A stretch of DNA of 64,000 bases from Hyphomicrobiales bacterium (GTDB taxonomy: Bacteria; Pseudomonadota; Alphaproteobacteria; Rhizobiales; Rhizobiaceae): contig UBQX01000011.1 in NCBI GenBank assembly GCA_900467685.1, forward strand, positions 124,001 through 188,000, in the 5' to 3' direction. Made by a program: the position numbers and the translations under genes. The notes under the pieces were generated by a model. It ran no database searches and was not told the origin of the DNA. It saw only the letters and a program-made list of their open reading frames with translations. Shown one piece after another: positions 8,120-18,638 of this stretch. The stretch's first letter is position 1; each line of letters starts with the position of its first letter.

Positions 8120-11100
8120 ATGACGGAAGCTATCTTGGATACGACAACTCTTCAGAACACGCCGCGCCGGATCAAATCGGAAACCGAGACCCGGCGGATC
8201 GAGCACAACAACGCCATTCGTGCAGACTATCTGCCGATTGACGGGCTTGCCAAATGCGGCGAGCGGCTTGCGACCGGCGAAATCAACACGCTTCCCGTCT
8301 TCGAGCCTTTCGACTTCTTCGCGCGTAACAAGGAAAACGAACGCGAGATCCTGCGTGTCTATCGCTCCGCTGCCCGCGATGTCGAAAACGGCGCGTCCAT
8401 CACGCCGGCCGCCGAATGGCTGCTCGACAACCACTACATCATCGAAGAAGCCATCCAGGAAGTCCGCCGCGACTTTCCCAAGCGCTACTATCGCGAACTG
8501 ACGCTGATGCGCCTTGCCGGCAACGTGGAAATCCCGCGCACGCTGGCGCTCGCCTGGCTCTATGTCGCCCACACGCACTCCACCGTCTCCCGCGAAACGC
8601 TGACCGCTCTCGTCCAAGGCTTCCAGACGTTCGAAACCTTCTCGATCGGCGAGCTCTGGGCCATTCCGTCCATGGTCCGCTTCGTGCTGGTCGAAAACCT
8701 TGCCCGCATCTCGACGCGCGTCGAAAACTCCCGGCGCATGCGCAAGTGGGCCAACGACGAGGCTGACCAGCTTCTACGCATCAAGGATCCGGCGCGGCTC
8801 GCTGAAAAGCTGAAGACGCTCGAAGAGCCGGCGCGCGACAATACGTTTGCCGCCCAGTTCCTCTACCGTCTGCGCGACGGCAGCCACACATCCGGCGTGG
8901 CCATCGCCTGGCTCGAGGCCGAACTGGAAAAGCGCGGCAGCGATGGCGAGGAAGTGATCGTCAGCGAACACAACCGCCTTTCCTCCGGCAATGCGACGAT
9001 GAGCTGCATCATCCGGTCGCTGCGCGAAATCGATGACGGCGAATGGCCGGTCTGGGTCGAAAGCGTCAGCAAGGTCGACAAGCTGCTCGGGGAAGGCACT
9101 GATTATCACGACCTCGATTTCGGCTCGCGCAACCAGTACCGTGACACGATCGAGGATCTGGCCAAGCGTTCAGACTTTTCGGAAATCGAGATCGCCGGAA
9201 AGGCAATGGAACTGGCCGGCAGCCAAAACGCCAATGTCGGCGAATTCCTGGCCGGCAAGCGCATCACGGAACTCAAGGAAGCCATCGGCTACGGCAACAC
9301 GGTCCTTGACTATGGCCGCATCTGGCTGCGCAAGCTCGACTGGCTGGCGATCGCAGTGCCGGTGAGCGTGCTGACGCTTCTCGTCATGGCCTTCATGGCC
9401 TGGTTCCTAACCCATGCCGGCGTGCCCTACGAGCACATCCTGCCGCTCGCCGTCCTTTTCGCGCTTCCCTCGTCGGAAGGTGCGATCGGTCTCTTCAACA
9501 CGCTCTCCTCGTTCGTGCTCACCCCATCGCGCCTGACCGGCTACGAATACAAGGACGGGATTCCGGCCGAAGAGCGGACGCTGCTCGTCGTCCCCTGCAT
9601 GATCACAAGCCGTGACACGGTGGACGAACTCGTTCGCAATCTCGAGGTCCATTATCTCGCCAACCCGCATGGGGAGATCTATTTCGCCCTCCTCTCCGAC
9701 TGGGCGGATGCCCAGAAGGAAGAAACGCAGGCCGATATCGACGTCCTGAACTACGCCAAGAGCGAAGTGGCCAAGCTTGCCGCACGTTACGCCTATGACG
9801 GCCGCAACCGCTTCATGCTCCTGCATCGCCGCCGCCAGTACAACCAGGCCGAAGGCTGCTGGATGGGCTGGGAACGCAAGCGCGGCAAGCTGCACGAGCT
9901 GAACCTGCTGCTGCGCGGCGACCACGACACCAGCTTCATGACGGGCGCCAACCAGGTTCCGGAAGGCGTGCAGTATGTCGTGACGCTCGACGCCGACACG
10001 CGCCTGATGCGCGATGCCGTCACCAAGCTGGTCGGCAAGATCGCCCATCCGATCAACAAGCCGGTCATCGACCCGAAGACACGCCGCGTCACGCAAGGCT
10101 ACGGCATCCTGCAGCCGCGCGTCACGCCCTCGCTGACGACCGGCAAGGAAGCCTCCGCCTTCCAGCGCATCTTCTCGGCCAACCGCGGCATCGATCCTTA
10201 CGTCTTCACCGTTTCCGACGTCTATCAGGACCTGACCGGCGAAGGCACCTTCACCGGCAAGGGCCTCTATCACGTCGATGCCTTCGAGACCGCCATCAAG
10301 GGCCGTATCGAGGAAAACCGCGTCCTCAGCCACGACCTTCTCGAAGGCTCGCTGTCGCGTTGCGCGCTCGTCACCGACGTGGAACTCGTCGAAGACTTCC
10401 CGACCCGCTACGAGGTCGAAAGCTCGCGCCAGCATCGCTGGGCGCGCGGCGACTGGCAGCTCCTGCCTTATATCTTCGATCCGCGCTCGGGCGTAAACGG
10501 CCTGGCCCGCTGGAAGATGATCGACAACCTGCGCCGCTCGCTGACCCCGGCGGCCTGGACGCTGGCCGCCGTCTGGGGCTGGCTCCTGATGACACCGATG
10601 TATGCCGTGCTCTGGCAGATCGCGCTCATCCTGACGCTCACCATCTCGCCGACGCTGTCGCTTCTCTCCATCGTCATGCCGCGGCGCACGGATATCGTCA
10701 TGCGCGGGCATTTCCAGCGCCTGCAGGACGAAATCCGCTCGGCCTCCGCCATGGTCGCGCTGCGCGCCACCTTCATCGCGCATAATGCCTACCTGATGAC
10801 GGACGCGATCATCCGCGCGCTCTACCGCTCGCTCGTTTCCGGCAAGCTACTTCTCGAATGGCGCACGGCGGCCCAGGTGCAGAGCGGCGCGCAGGGCGAC
10901 GTTCACGCCTATTACCGTTCGATGTGGCAGGCACCGGTTCTGGCAGCCCTCGCCCTCGGCTTTGCCGGCACAAAGGGCATTTACCACGTCTATGCGGGCC
11001 TGCCGCTCGGCATTGCCTGGATGCTCTCGCCGTATATCGCCTGGCGCGTCAGCCAGTCGGCCGAGACCGAGGACCGTCTGGAAACGCCGGCCGACGTCGT

Positions 11101-14100
11101 GCAGGGCCTGCGCCTGATCGCACGCCGCACCTGGCGCTATTTCGAAACCTTCGTCACGCCGCAGCAGAACTTCCTGCCGCCGGACAACTTCCAGGAAACG
11201 CCGAACCCGGTCATCGCCGCCCGCACCTCGCCGACCAATATCGGCGTCTACCTTCTTTCCGTCGTGTCCGCCCGCGATTTCGGCTGGATCGGCTTCGAGG
11301 ACACCGTCAGCCGTCTGGAGCAGACGGTTGCGACGGTCGAGCGGATGCAAAAATTCCGAGGCCATCTGTTCAACTGGTACTACACGGAAACACTGGAAAC
11401 GCTGGGTCCGCAGTATATTTCGGCAGTGGACAGCGGCAACCTCGCCGGCCACCTCATTGCGATCTCATCGCAATGCCGCGACTGGGCCGAAGCGCCCTCC
11501 GCGCATCTGCAGTCGAGCCTCGACGGCATCGCGGATGCCGTGATGATCTTCCAGGAATCGCTCGCAGAACTCCCCGATGACCGCAAGACGGTCCGCCCGT
11601 TGCGCAAGCGCATCAAGGAACTCACCGCCGGCTTCCTGAAGACCCTCAACGAAGCCCGCAGCGAAAACGAGCCCGCAACGATCCACATCACGGGTCTGGC
11701 CGAGCTCGCCGAAGACCTCGAAAAGCTCTCCGCCAATCTCGACCACGAGATCGGCACGGAAAAGAGCGGCGAAGTCGCATGGTGGGCCTCGGCGCTGTCG
11801 CGCACCTGCCAGGCGCATGTGGCCGACAGCGAGTTCGACTTCGCCATGATCGATGCGCTGCGCAAGCGTCTCGAAGTGCTGCGCGATTCGACGCGTTCGC
11901 TGGCCTTTGCCATGGACTTCCGCTTCCTGTTCCGCCCGGAACGCCGACTGCTCTCCATCGGCTATCGCGTCGCCTCGAACGAACTGGACGAAGCCTGCTA
12001 CGACCTTCTGGCCTCCGAAGCGCGCCTGACCAGCCTGTTCGCGGTCGCAAAGGGTGACTTGCCGACGGAACATTGGTTCAAGCTCGGCCGTCAGGTCGTC
12101 CCGGTCGGCTCGCGCGGTGCGCTGGTTTCCTGGTCCGGCTCGATGTTCGAATATCTCATGCCGCCGCTCGTCATGCAGGAGCGTCAGGGTGGCGTGCTGA
12201 ACCAGACGTCGAACCTCGTCGTCAAGGAGCAGATGAACCACGCCCGCCGTCTCGGCGGCATTCCGTGGGGCATTTCGGAAGCGGCCTTCAATGCCCGCGA
12301 CCACGAACTGACCTATCAGTACACCAACTTCGGTGTGCCCACCCTCGGCCTCAAGCGCGGTCTCGGCCAGAATGCCGTCATTGCGCCCTATGCCTCGCTG
12401 CTCGCGGCCCAGTATGCGCCGGTGGAATCCTTCGAGAACCTGCAGCGCCTGCGCAAGCTCGGCGCGCTCGGCCGCTACGGCTTCCATGACGCGGTCGACT
12501 TCACGCCGACGCGCGTGCCCGAAGGCCAGACCTGCGCGGTGGTCTACAACTACATGGCCCACCACCACGGCATGTCCATTGCGGCCGTCGCCAACGTCGC
12601 CTTCAACGGCCACCTGCGCGAACTCTTCCACTCCGATCCGGTGATCGAGGCAGCCGAACTCCTCCTGCAGGAAAAGGCCCCGCGCGAAATCCCGGTCATG
12701 AGTGCCAAGCACGAGGCCAACCAGCCCGGCAACAATGTCGGCGACAACCTGCCGCGTCCGGAAATCCGCACGATCGACAATCCGGAACTCAAGGACCGCC
12801 AGACCGTGTTCCTGTCCAACGGACACTACTCGGTCATGCTGACCACCGGCGGCTCCGGCTATTCGCGCTGGAACGGCCAGACGGTCGCCCGCTGGAAGCC
12901 CGATCCGACCGAAGACCGTCATGGCAGCTTCATCTTCCTGCGCGATATGGACAGCGGCGAGTGGTGGTCCTCCACCGTCGAGCCGCGCCGCGCCAAGGGC
13001 GAAGTCAACAAGGTGATCTTTGGCGACGACCGCGCGGAATTCTACAAGACCGTCGGCACGCTGATGAGCCATGTCGAAGTGATTACAGGCACGGAGCATG
13101 ATGCAGAAGGCCGGCGGATCACGATCACGAACCTCGGCACCGAGGATCGTCACATCGAGCTGACATCCTATCTCGAGCCGGTGCTGTCGACGGACGAGGC
13201 GGATATCGCCCACCCGCTCTTCTCCAAGATGTTCATCCGCACGGAAATCGGCCGTCGCGGCGACGTCATCCGCGCCTGGCGCAACAAACGCTCGCCTAAC
13301 GACCCCGGCACGCATATCGCGCACCTGATCGCAGACCCGACGGGCGAAACACGTCCGACGGAATTCGAGACGAGCCGTCGCAACTTCATCGGTCGCGGCC
13401 GCTCGCTCGCCGACGCCACCGCTTTCGATGCGGGCGCGACGCTCTCCGGCACGGATGGCTATACGCTCGACCCGATCCTGTCGCTGCGCCGCGTCGTGCG
13501 CATCCCGGCCGGCAAGAAGGTCAGTGCCATCTTCTGGACGATTGCAGCCCCGAACCGCGACATGATCGACGCCGCGATCGAACGCTATCGTCATCCGGAT
13601 GCCTTTGGCCACGAATACATTCATTCGTGGACGCGCAGCCAGGTGCAGATGCGCCATGTCGGCGCCTCGCCGCAGGAAGCAACCGCGTTCCAGATCCTCG
13701 GCCGCTATCTGGTCTATCCGGAAACGCTGCTACGCGCAGATGCAGGATCGGCAGAAGCCATGGCCGCCTCGCAGACCGCGCTCTGGCCGCTGGCGATCTC
13801 GGGCGACTTCCCGATCTTCATGCTGCGCATCAACGACGACGTCGATCTCAACGTCGCCTGGGGCGCACTGCGTGCGCAGGAATATCTCCGCTCGCGCGGC
13901 GTGACCGCCGATCTGGTGATCGTCAACGAACGCGCCAGCTCCTATGCGCAGGACATGCAGCACGCGCTGGATTCCATGTGCGAAAATGCGCGGCTCCGCG
14001 GCCAGTCCGATGGTCCGCGCCAGCACATCTTCGCGGTGCGCCGCGACCTGATGGACGACGCGACCTGGGCCTCGCTGCTCGCCTCCTCACGCGCGGTCTT

Positions 14101-16597
14101 CCATGCCCGCAACGGCGCGATTTCCGAGCAGATCGCCCGCACCGTGTCGCTCTTCGAAAACCGCGTTCTGGAAGCCCCGCCGGAAGCCCCGCGCTACCGC
14201 TCCAAGGCGATCAAGGAAGCCGGCACGCTCTCCGGCGACGGTCTGGAATTCTGGAACGGTTATGGCGGCTTCTCCAGCCAGGGCGACGAATATGTCGTGC
14301 GTCTGCGCGGCGGCGAATCCACCCCTCAGCCCTGGATCAACGTGATTGCCGAGAACGACTTCGGCTTCCACGTAGCAGCCGAAGGCGGCGGCTACACCTG
14401 GAGCAAGAACTCCCGCGACTATCCGCTGACGACCTGGTCCAATGACCCGGTCACCGACCGACCGAGCGAGACCTTCTACATCACCGACCTCAACAGCGGT
14501 GCGGTCCTGACACCCTTTGCAGGCCTCAGCGAGCGCGAATCCGTCGAATTCGAAACACGTCACGGTTTCGGCTATTCGACCTTCCGGAGCGTGCAGGAAC
14601 AGGTGGGTATCGAGCTCAGCCAGACGCTGTTGCCCGGAAAGCCGGTCAAGTTGTCGCGCCTGACGATCTCCAACAAGGGTTCGATTTCGCGCAGCTTCCG
14701 CATCTACGGCTATGTCGAATGGATGCTGGGCAACAATCCGAACCGCACGGCGCCCTTCGTCACCTGCCGGGCGTCGGAGAACAAGCAGGTTCTGTTCGCC
14801 TCCAACCCCTACAGCATCACCCATTCCGGCCGCACGGCTTTCTTTGCGGTCAATGCGGATGTGACGGGTGCAACGGCCTCGCGCGGCGAGTTCATCGGAC
14901 GCTGGGGCGACATTCGCCGCCCGGGCTCGGTGACGGCCGCGAAGGAACTCTCCGGCCAGATGGGCCACGACGGCGACCCGTGCGCAGCACTCGCCCTCGA
15001 CATCATCCTGCAACCGGGCGACACGCGCGAATTCACCTTCGTACTGGGTGACAGCGACAACGATGCCGCAGCGGAAGCTCTTTCGGCCGAAGCCGTCGCG
15101 GTCGACTTCAACAGCGCGCTCGAAGCCAACCGCACGCGTTGGAGCAAGTTCCTGGGTAAGGTCCATATCGAAACGCCGGATCGCGCCCTGAACCACCTGC
15201 TCAATGGCTGGCTGCCCTATCAGATGCTGTCCTGCCGCATCACGGCGCGGGCTGCCTTCTATCAGGCCAGTGGCGCCTTCGGCTTCCGCGACCAGTTGCA
15301 GGATTCGCTGGCGCTGATGCTCCACGACCCGTCGATTGCCCGCCGCCAGATCGTGACGGCGGCCGGTCGGCAATTCGTCGAAGGTGATGTGCAGCATTGG
15401 TGGCTCGCCGAAAACGGCGCCGGCGTGCGCACGCATATTTCCGACGACGTCGTCTGGCTCGCTTATGCGGTTGACCAGTATGCGACGGCGACAGGCGATA
15501 CCGCGATCCTGGATGAGATGGTGCCCTTCCTGTCGGGCCCGCTTCTGGCGCAAGACGCGCATGACGCCTTCTTCCGTCCGGACGTTTCCGAGCAGACGGC
15601 AAGCGTCTACGAACATGCCGCCCTTGGTCTCGATCTGGCGGTATCCAGGACCGGCCCTCATGGCCTGCCGCTGATTCTCGGCGGCGACTGGAACGACGGC
15701 ATGAACCGCGTCGGCGTTGCCGGGCAAGGCGAAAGCGTGTGGCTTGCCTGGATCCTATCCGGCACGCTGGCCCGCTTCATCCCCGTGGCGGAAAGCCGGG
15801 GCGACCAGTCGCGTGCCAACAACTGGCGCACGCATCTGGAACGCCTGCGCGACGCGGTCGAAACCGCGGGCTGGGATGGCCATTACTATCGCCGCGCCTA
15901 TTACGACGATGGCACGCCGCTCGGCTCTGCAGAAAGCGACGAGAACCGCATCGACTCCATTGCGCAGTCCTGGAGCGTGCTCTCAGGCCAGGGCAATCCG
16001 GAACGCAGCAAGCAGGCACTCGACGCCGCACTTGCCAACCTTCTGGAACATGACGGCGGCATCCTGCGTCTCTTCAACCCGCCCTATGCCACGACGGACA
16101 AGGATCCGGGCTATATCCGCGCCTATCCGCCGGGTATCCGTGAAAACGGCGGGCAATACACCCACGCCGGCGCGTGGCTGGCGCTGGCACTCGCCAAGTC
16201 CGGACGCCCGGAAGAGGCGATGCAATGCCTCGACTGCCTCCTGCCGATCCGTCACTCCATGGATCGCGAAGCCGCTGAACGCTATCGGACGGAGCCCTAC
16301 GCGGTCGCCGCCGACATCTACAGCGAAGGCACGATGCGCGGTCAGGGCGGCTGGAGCTGGTACACCGGTTCCGCAGGCTGGATCTACCGCGCCATCGTGG
16401 AAGGCCTGCTGGGCATCGAACGCAAGGGCGGCGAGATCGTCTCGACGCCCACCCTGCCCGCTGCATGGACTGGCTTCACGGCGCGCGTCGAACTGCCGGG
16501 CAAGACTGTCGAGGTCAAGGCGACCCGCAGCGCCTCGGGCCAGATCGACACGAGCGTCAACGGCAAGAAGGGTCGTACGCCCTCGAAGACGAAGTAA
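8120..16597 (+). CDS. chvB: Cyclic beta-1,2-glucan synthase ChvB/NdvB
   Basis: A giant inner-membrane protein of 2825 residues, close to the roughly 2820-2830 of ChvB and NdvB. It starts, elongates, trims and closes periplasmic cyclic beta-1,2-glucans from UDP-glucose, which are needed for osmoadaptation and plant or host interaction. The N-terminal glucosyltransferase (GT84) shows the Asp motif LDADT near residue 623, HDLLEG near 739 and QHRWARGDW near 771. Membrane segments cluster around residues 405-475, 810-860 and 938-985. The C-terminal GH94 phosphorylase domain that sets chain length contains GGDWNDGMNRVG near 2521. I chose ATG 8120 (MTEAILDTTT) because it gives the family length; the frame is open to 7841. 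The Shine-Dalgarno is weak (GCGGA). Confidence 0.96.
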   Translation: MTEAILDTTTLQNTPRRIKSETETRRIEHNNAIRADYLPIDGLAKCGERLATGEINTLPVFEPFDFFARNKENEREILRVYRSAARDVENGASITPAAEWLLDNHYIIEEAIQEVRRDFPKRYYRELTLMRLAGNVEIPRTLALAWLYVAHTHSTVSRETLTALVQGFQTFETFSIGELWAIPSMVRFVLVENLARISTRVENSRRMRKWANDEADQLLRIKDPARLAEKLKTLEEPARDNTFAAQFLYRLRDGSHTSGVAIAWLEAELEKRGSDGEEVIVSEHNRLSSGNATMSCIIRSLREIDDGEWPVWVESVSKVDKLLGEGTDYHDLDFGSRNQYRDTIEDLAKRSDFSEIEIAGKAMELAGSQNANVGEFLAGKRITELKEAIGYGNTVLDYGRIWLRKLDWLAIAVPVSVLTLLVMAFMAWFLTHAGVPYEHILPLAVLFALPSSEGAIGLFNTLSSFVLTPSRLTGYEYKDGIPAEERTLLVVPCMITSRDTVDELVRNLEVHYLANPHGEIYFALLSDWADAQKEETQADIDVLNYAKSEVAKLAARYAYDGRNRFMLLHRRRQYNQAEGCWMGWERKRGKLHELNLLLRGDHDTSFMTGANQVPEGVQYVVTLDADTRLMRDAVTKLVGKIAHPINKPVIDPKTRRVTQGYGILQPRVTPSLTTGKEASAFQRIFSANRGIDPYVFTVSDVYQDLTGEGTFTGKGLYHVDAFETAIKGRIEENRVLSHDLLEGSLSRCALVTDVELVEDFPTRYEVESSRQHRWARGDWQLLPYIFDPRSGVNGLARWKMIDNLRRSLTPAAWTLAAVWGWLLMTPMYAVLWQIALILTLTISPTLSLLSIVMPRRTDIVMRGHFQRLQDEIRSASAMVALRATFIAHNAYLMTDAIIRALYRSLVSGKLLLEWRTAAQVQSGAQGDVHAYYRSMWQAPVLAALALGFAGTKGIYHVYAGLPLGIAWMLSPYIAWRVSQSAETEDRLETPADVVQGLRLIARRTWRYFETFVTPQQNFLPPDNFQETPNPVIAARTSPTNIGVYLLSVVSARDFGWIGFEDTVSRLEQTVATVERMQKFRGHLFNWYYTETLETLGPQYISAVDSGNLAGHLIAISSQCRDWAEAPSAHLQSSLDGIADAVMIFQESLAELPDDRKTVRPLRKRIKELTAGFLKTLNEARSENEPATIHITGLAELAEDLEKLSANLDHEIGTEKSGEVAWWASALSRTCQAHVADSEFDFAMIDALRKRLEVLRDSTRSLAFAMDFRFLFRPERRLLSIGYRVASNELDEACYDLLASEARLTSLFAVAKGDLPTEHWFKLGRQVVPVGSRGALVSWSGSMFEYLMPPLVMQERQGGVLNQTSNLVVKEQMNHARRLGGIPWGISEAAFNARDHELTYQYTNFGVPTLGLKRGLGQNAVIAPYASLLAAQYAPVESFENLQRLRKLGALGRYGFHDAVDFTPTRVPEGQTCAVVYNYMAHHHGMSIAAVANVAFNGHLRELFHSDPVIEAAELLLQEKAPREIPVMSAKHEANQPGNNVGDNLPRPEIRTIDNPELKDRQTVFLSNGHYSVMLTTGGSGYSRWNGQTVARWKPDPTEDRHGSFIFLRDMDSGEWWSSTVEPRRAKGEVNKVIFGDDRAEFYKTVGTLMSHVEVITGTEHDAEGRRITITNLGTEDRHIELTSYLEPVLSTDEADIAHPLFSKMFIRTEIGRRGDVIRAWRNKRSPNDPGTHIAHLIADPTGETRPTEFETSRRNFIGRGRSLADATAFDAGATLSGTDGYTLDPILSLRRVVRIPAGKKVSAIFWTIAAPNRDMIDAAIERYRHPDAFGHEYIHSWTRSQVQMRHVGASPQEATAFQILGRYLVYPETLLRADAGSAEAMAASQTALWPLAISGDFPIFMLRINDDVDLNVAWGALRAQEYLRSRGVTADLVIVNERASSYAQDMQHALDSMCENARLRGQSDGPRQHIFAVRRDLMDDATWASLLASSRAVFHARNGAISEQIARTVSLFENRVLEAPPEAPRYRSKAIKEAGTLSGDGLEFWNGYGGFSSQGDEYVVRLRGGESTPQPWINVIAENDFGFHVAAEGGGYTWSKNSRDYPLTTWSNDPVTDRPSETFYITDLNSGAVLTPFAGLSERESVEFETRHGFGYSTFRSVQEQVGIELSQTLLPGKPVKLSRLTISNKGSISRSFRIYGYVEWMLGNNPNRTAPFVTCRASENKQVLFASNPYSITHSGRTAFFAVNADVTGATASRGEFIGRWGDIRRPGSVTAAKELSGQMGHDGDPCAALALDIILQPGDTREFTFVLGDSDNDAAAEALSAEAVAVDFNSALEANRTRWSKFLGKVHIETPDRALNHLLNGWLPYQMLSCRITARAAFYQASGAFGFRDQLQDSLALMLHDPSIARRQIVTAAGRQFVEGDVQHWWLAENGAGVRTHISDDVVWLAYAVDQYATATGDTAILDEMVPFLSGPLLAQDAHDAFFRPDVSEQTASVYEHAALGLDLAVSRTGPHGLPLILGGDWNDGMNRVGVAGQGESVWLAWILSGTLARFIPVAESRGDQSRANNWRTHLERLRDAVETAGWDGHYYRRAYYDDGTPLGSAESDENRIDSIAQSWSVLSGQGNPERSKQALDAALANLLEHDGGILRLFNPPYATTDKDPGYIRAYPPGIRENGGQYTHAGAWLALALAKSGRPEEAMQCLDCLLPIRHSMDREAAERYRTEPYAVAADIYSEGTMRGQGGWSWYTGSAGWIYRAIVEGLLGIERKGGEIVSTPTLPAAWTGFTARVELPGKTVEVKATRSASGQIDTSVNGKKGRTPSKTK

Positions 16598-16611
16598 TGT
16601 GAGGAATCGCC

Positions 16612-16636
16612 GCGCAGGCGCCAGAAGCGCCTGCGC
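16612..16636 (+). other. GC-rich hairpin 15 nt after chvB
   Basis: A perfect 10-bp stem (GCGCAGGCGC) with loop CAGAA follows the chvB stop codon. No T-tract follows, so it is probably an mRNA 3' stabilising stem rather than a terminator. Confidence 0.45.
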
Positions 16637-16690
16637 CAACGCAGGAGACGGGACAAGCACGAGGGTGGATCCCATCCATTCAACCAATGA

Positions 16691-16730
16691 AAAAGCCGCC
16701 GCATCACTCCGATGCGGCGGCTTTTCTTTT
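16691..16730. terminator. Bidirectional terminator between chvB and ndvA
   Basis: A perfect 15-bp stem (AAAAGCCGCCGCATC) with loop ACTCC is followed by TTTTCTTTTT on the plus strand and a T-rich stretch on the minus strand. It would end transcripts of the convergent chvB and ndvA genes. Confidence 0.9.
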
Positions 16731-16874
16731 TGAGTTTGCAATCTCGGAGGATGGTATCACACCCCTCCCCTATGCTTCGGATTCAGACCACCAGGAGCGC
16801 CGGTACTTCACGCCATCAGGAAAACAAAGTCACAACTCCCGCATACGCTTCCGTCCGAAGGGCAGCGGCCGAGT

Positions 16875-18638
16875 TTACTCGGCAGCCGGATGGGCAGAAC
16901 TCTTGACCAGATCGTCGGTCAGGATGCCCGAGGCCCGCAACAGGGCTGCAAAGCGGCCGTTGCTGTGGCTCAGGTGATCGAACGAGCCCTGCTCCGCGAT
17001 ACGGCCATGGTCTAGGAAAATGACCAGATCGGCATCGCGCACGGTCGAGAGACGGTGGGCAATGATGAAGGTCGTGCGATTGGCGCGCAGCCGGTCGATC
17101 GCGGTCTTGATGCGCGCCTCTGTCTCGACATCAAGCGCCGAAGTCGCCTCGTCGAGCACGAGGATGGGCGCGTCCTTCAGGATGGCGCGGGCCAGCGCGA
17201 TACGCTGCCGTTCGCCGCCTGACAGGCGGTTGCCGCGATCGCCGACGACCGTATCGTAGCCCGCAACGCGGCTTTCGATGAAGTCATCCGCCGACGCGGC
17301 ACGCGCAGCCTCGATCACATCTTCGGTCGTCGCATCGTCGCGGCCGATGCGGATATTGTCCGAGATGGAACGGTTGAGCAGGCCCGAATCCTGAAACACG
17401 GTGGCAATGGCGCGGCGCAGCGATTTGCGCGTAACCTTGGTGATATTCATCCCGTCGATAAGGATTTCGCCCTGCTGCGGATCGTAGACCCGCTGCAGCA
17501 GGTTGATGAGCGTCGTCTTGCCGGCACCCGTGGGACCGACGATCGCGACCGTCTGCCCCGCCTCGACCGTAAAGGAGACATCGCGGACGCCCTGCGTCGT
17601 ATTGGCAAAGTCGAAGGACACGTTGCGGAACTCGACCTTCCCGGAAACATGACCCAGATCTTCCGCCTCGACCGATTCCTCGCGGTCGCGCACCGAATCC
17701 TCAAGCTTGTAGAATTCTTCCAGCTTGGCGCGGGCCTCGAAAATCTGGCTGGCAAAGCCCTTGATCTGGTCAAGACGGGAAATGAGCAGGTTGGCGAAAC
17801 CGATGAAGGCGATGACGTCGCCCACCTTGATCTGGCCGCTCTTCACCATGATCGCACCGAGAATAAGGATGGCCATCATGGAGATCGTCGAGGCGATGCG
17901 GTTCAGAGCGCTGGCAAGCGCCCACCAGTCCAGCACAGGGAACTGGGCAGAAAGCAAGCGGCCGGTATATTCCTTCAGCGCCTGCGTCTCGCGCTCGATG
18001 CGGTTATAGCTGTGCAGCACCGGCACGTTGCTGATCGTGTCGCTGACATGGGAAAAAACCTGATGGTAATGCTCCTCGACGGCCGCCTGGCCCTCACGCG
18101 TCCGGTTCATCACCACCTGACCTGTCAGCCAGTAGAGAATGCCGAGCAGCAGAAGGACGATCGATAGCCGCACGTCCATGGAGAGCGCCGCAGGAACGAG
18201 AAGCACGAGCGCCACGGCGGTCGAAAGATGCGTACGCATGAATTCGAGCCACAGGCCGAAGAGCGTCTCGGTTGCGCGCAGCAGCGTATGCAGCACATTC
18301 GAAGTTCCCCGCTGGCTGTGCCAGGCGAGCGGCATCGAAATGATGCGGGCAAAGGCCTCTGCAAGAAGACCAGCCCGGCGCGCATGGGCCAGCCGGTCTG
18401 CTTCGCGCGCGATCAACACAAAGGCAACCGTGTTGAAAATGCCCAAGCCCGCCCAGGCAATCAGAACCGGCAGCGAATTGGCCCCGGAGGACATGGCATC
18501 GATGATGCGGCCGAACAGGATCGGCTCGGCGATCGCGACCAGGGCAAGCACGATATTGCTGATGACGACGATCGAAACTCTCAGCCGCTCGTCGGCGAGA
18601 TAGCGAAGCGCTCTGAGATAGACTTTGGTAAGCGACAC
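16875..18638 (-). CDS. ndvA: Cyclic beta-1,2-glucan ABC exporter ChvA/NdvA
   Basis: A fused ABC exporter half-transporter of 587 residues that moves cyclic beta-1,2-glucans to the periplasm as a homodimer. The transmembrane domain covers about residues 15-300 (IVVISNIVLALVAIAEPILF first). The nucleotide-binding domain shows Walker A GPTGAGKTT, signature LSGGERQR, Walker B ILVLDEATSA and the switch His in IIAHRLSTV. It agrees closely with rhizobial NdvA. I set the start at GTG 18638 (read as MSLTKVYLRAL), because NdvA begins MSLFQVYARAL and GGAAAGGG lies about ten bases upstream; a frame to 18713 would add unrelated residues. It faces chvB, which makes its substrate. Confidence 0.95.
   Translation of the reverse strand: MSLTKVYLRALRYLADERLRVSIVVISNIVLALVAIAEPILFGRIIDAMSSGANSLPVLIAWAGLGIFNTVAFVLIAREADRLAHARRAGLLAEAFARIISMPLAWHSQRGTSNVLHTLLRATETLFGLWLEFMRTHLSTAVALVLLVPAALSMDVRLSIVLLLLGILYWLTGQVVMNRTREGQAAVEEHYHQVFSHVSDTISNVPVLHSYNRIERETQALKEYTGRLLSAQFPVLDWWALASALNRIASTISMMAILILGAIMVKSGQIKVGDVIAFIGFANLLISRLDQIKGFASQIFEARAKLEEFYKLEDSVRDREESVEAEDLGHVSGKVEFRNVSFDFANTTQGVRDVSFTVEAGQTVAIVGPTGAGKTTLINLLQRVYDPQQGEILIDGMNITKVTRKSLRRAIATVFQDSGLLNRSISDNIRIGRDDATTEDVIEAARAASADDFIESRVAGYDTVVGDRGNRLSGGERQRIALARAILKDAPILVLDEATSALDVETEARIKTAIDRLRANRTTFIIAHRLSTVRDADLVIFLDHGRIAEQGSFDHLSHSNGRFAALLRASGILTDDLVKSSAHPAAE

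Noticed and set aside
11465-13657. A 730-codon open frame antisense to chvB, and others of 500-860 codons antisense to leuS, gyrB, acsA, purH and chvB
   Set aside because: They run opposite to well-conserved genes in high-GC DNA, where the codon bias leaves stops rare on the other strand. None resembles a protein family.
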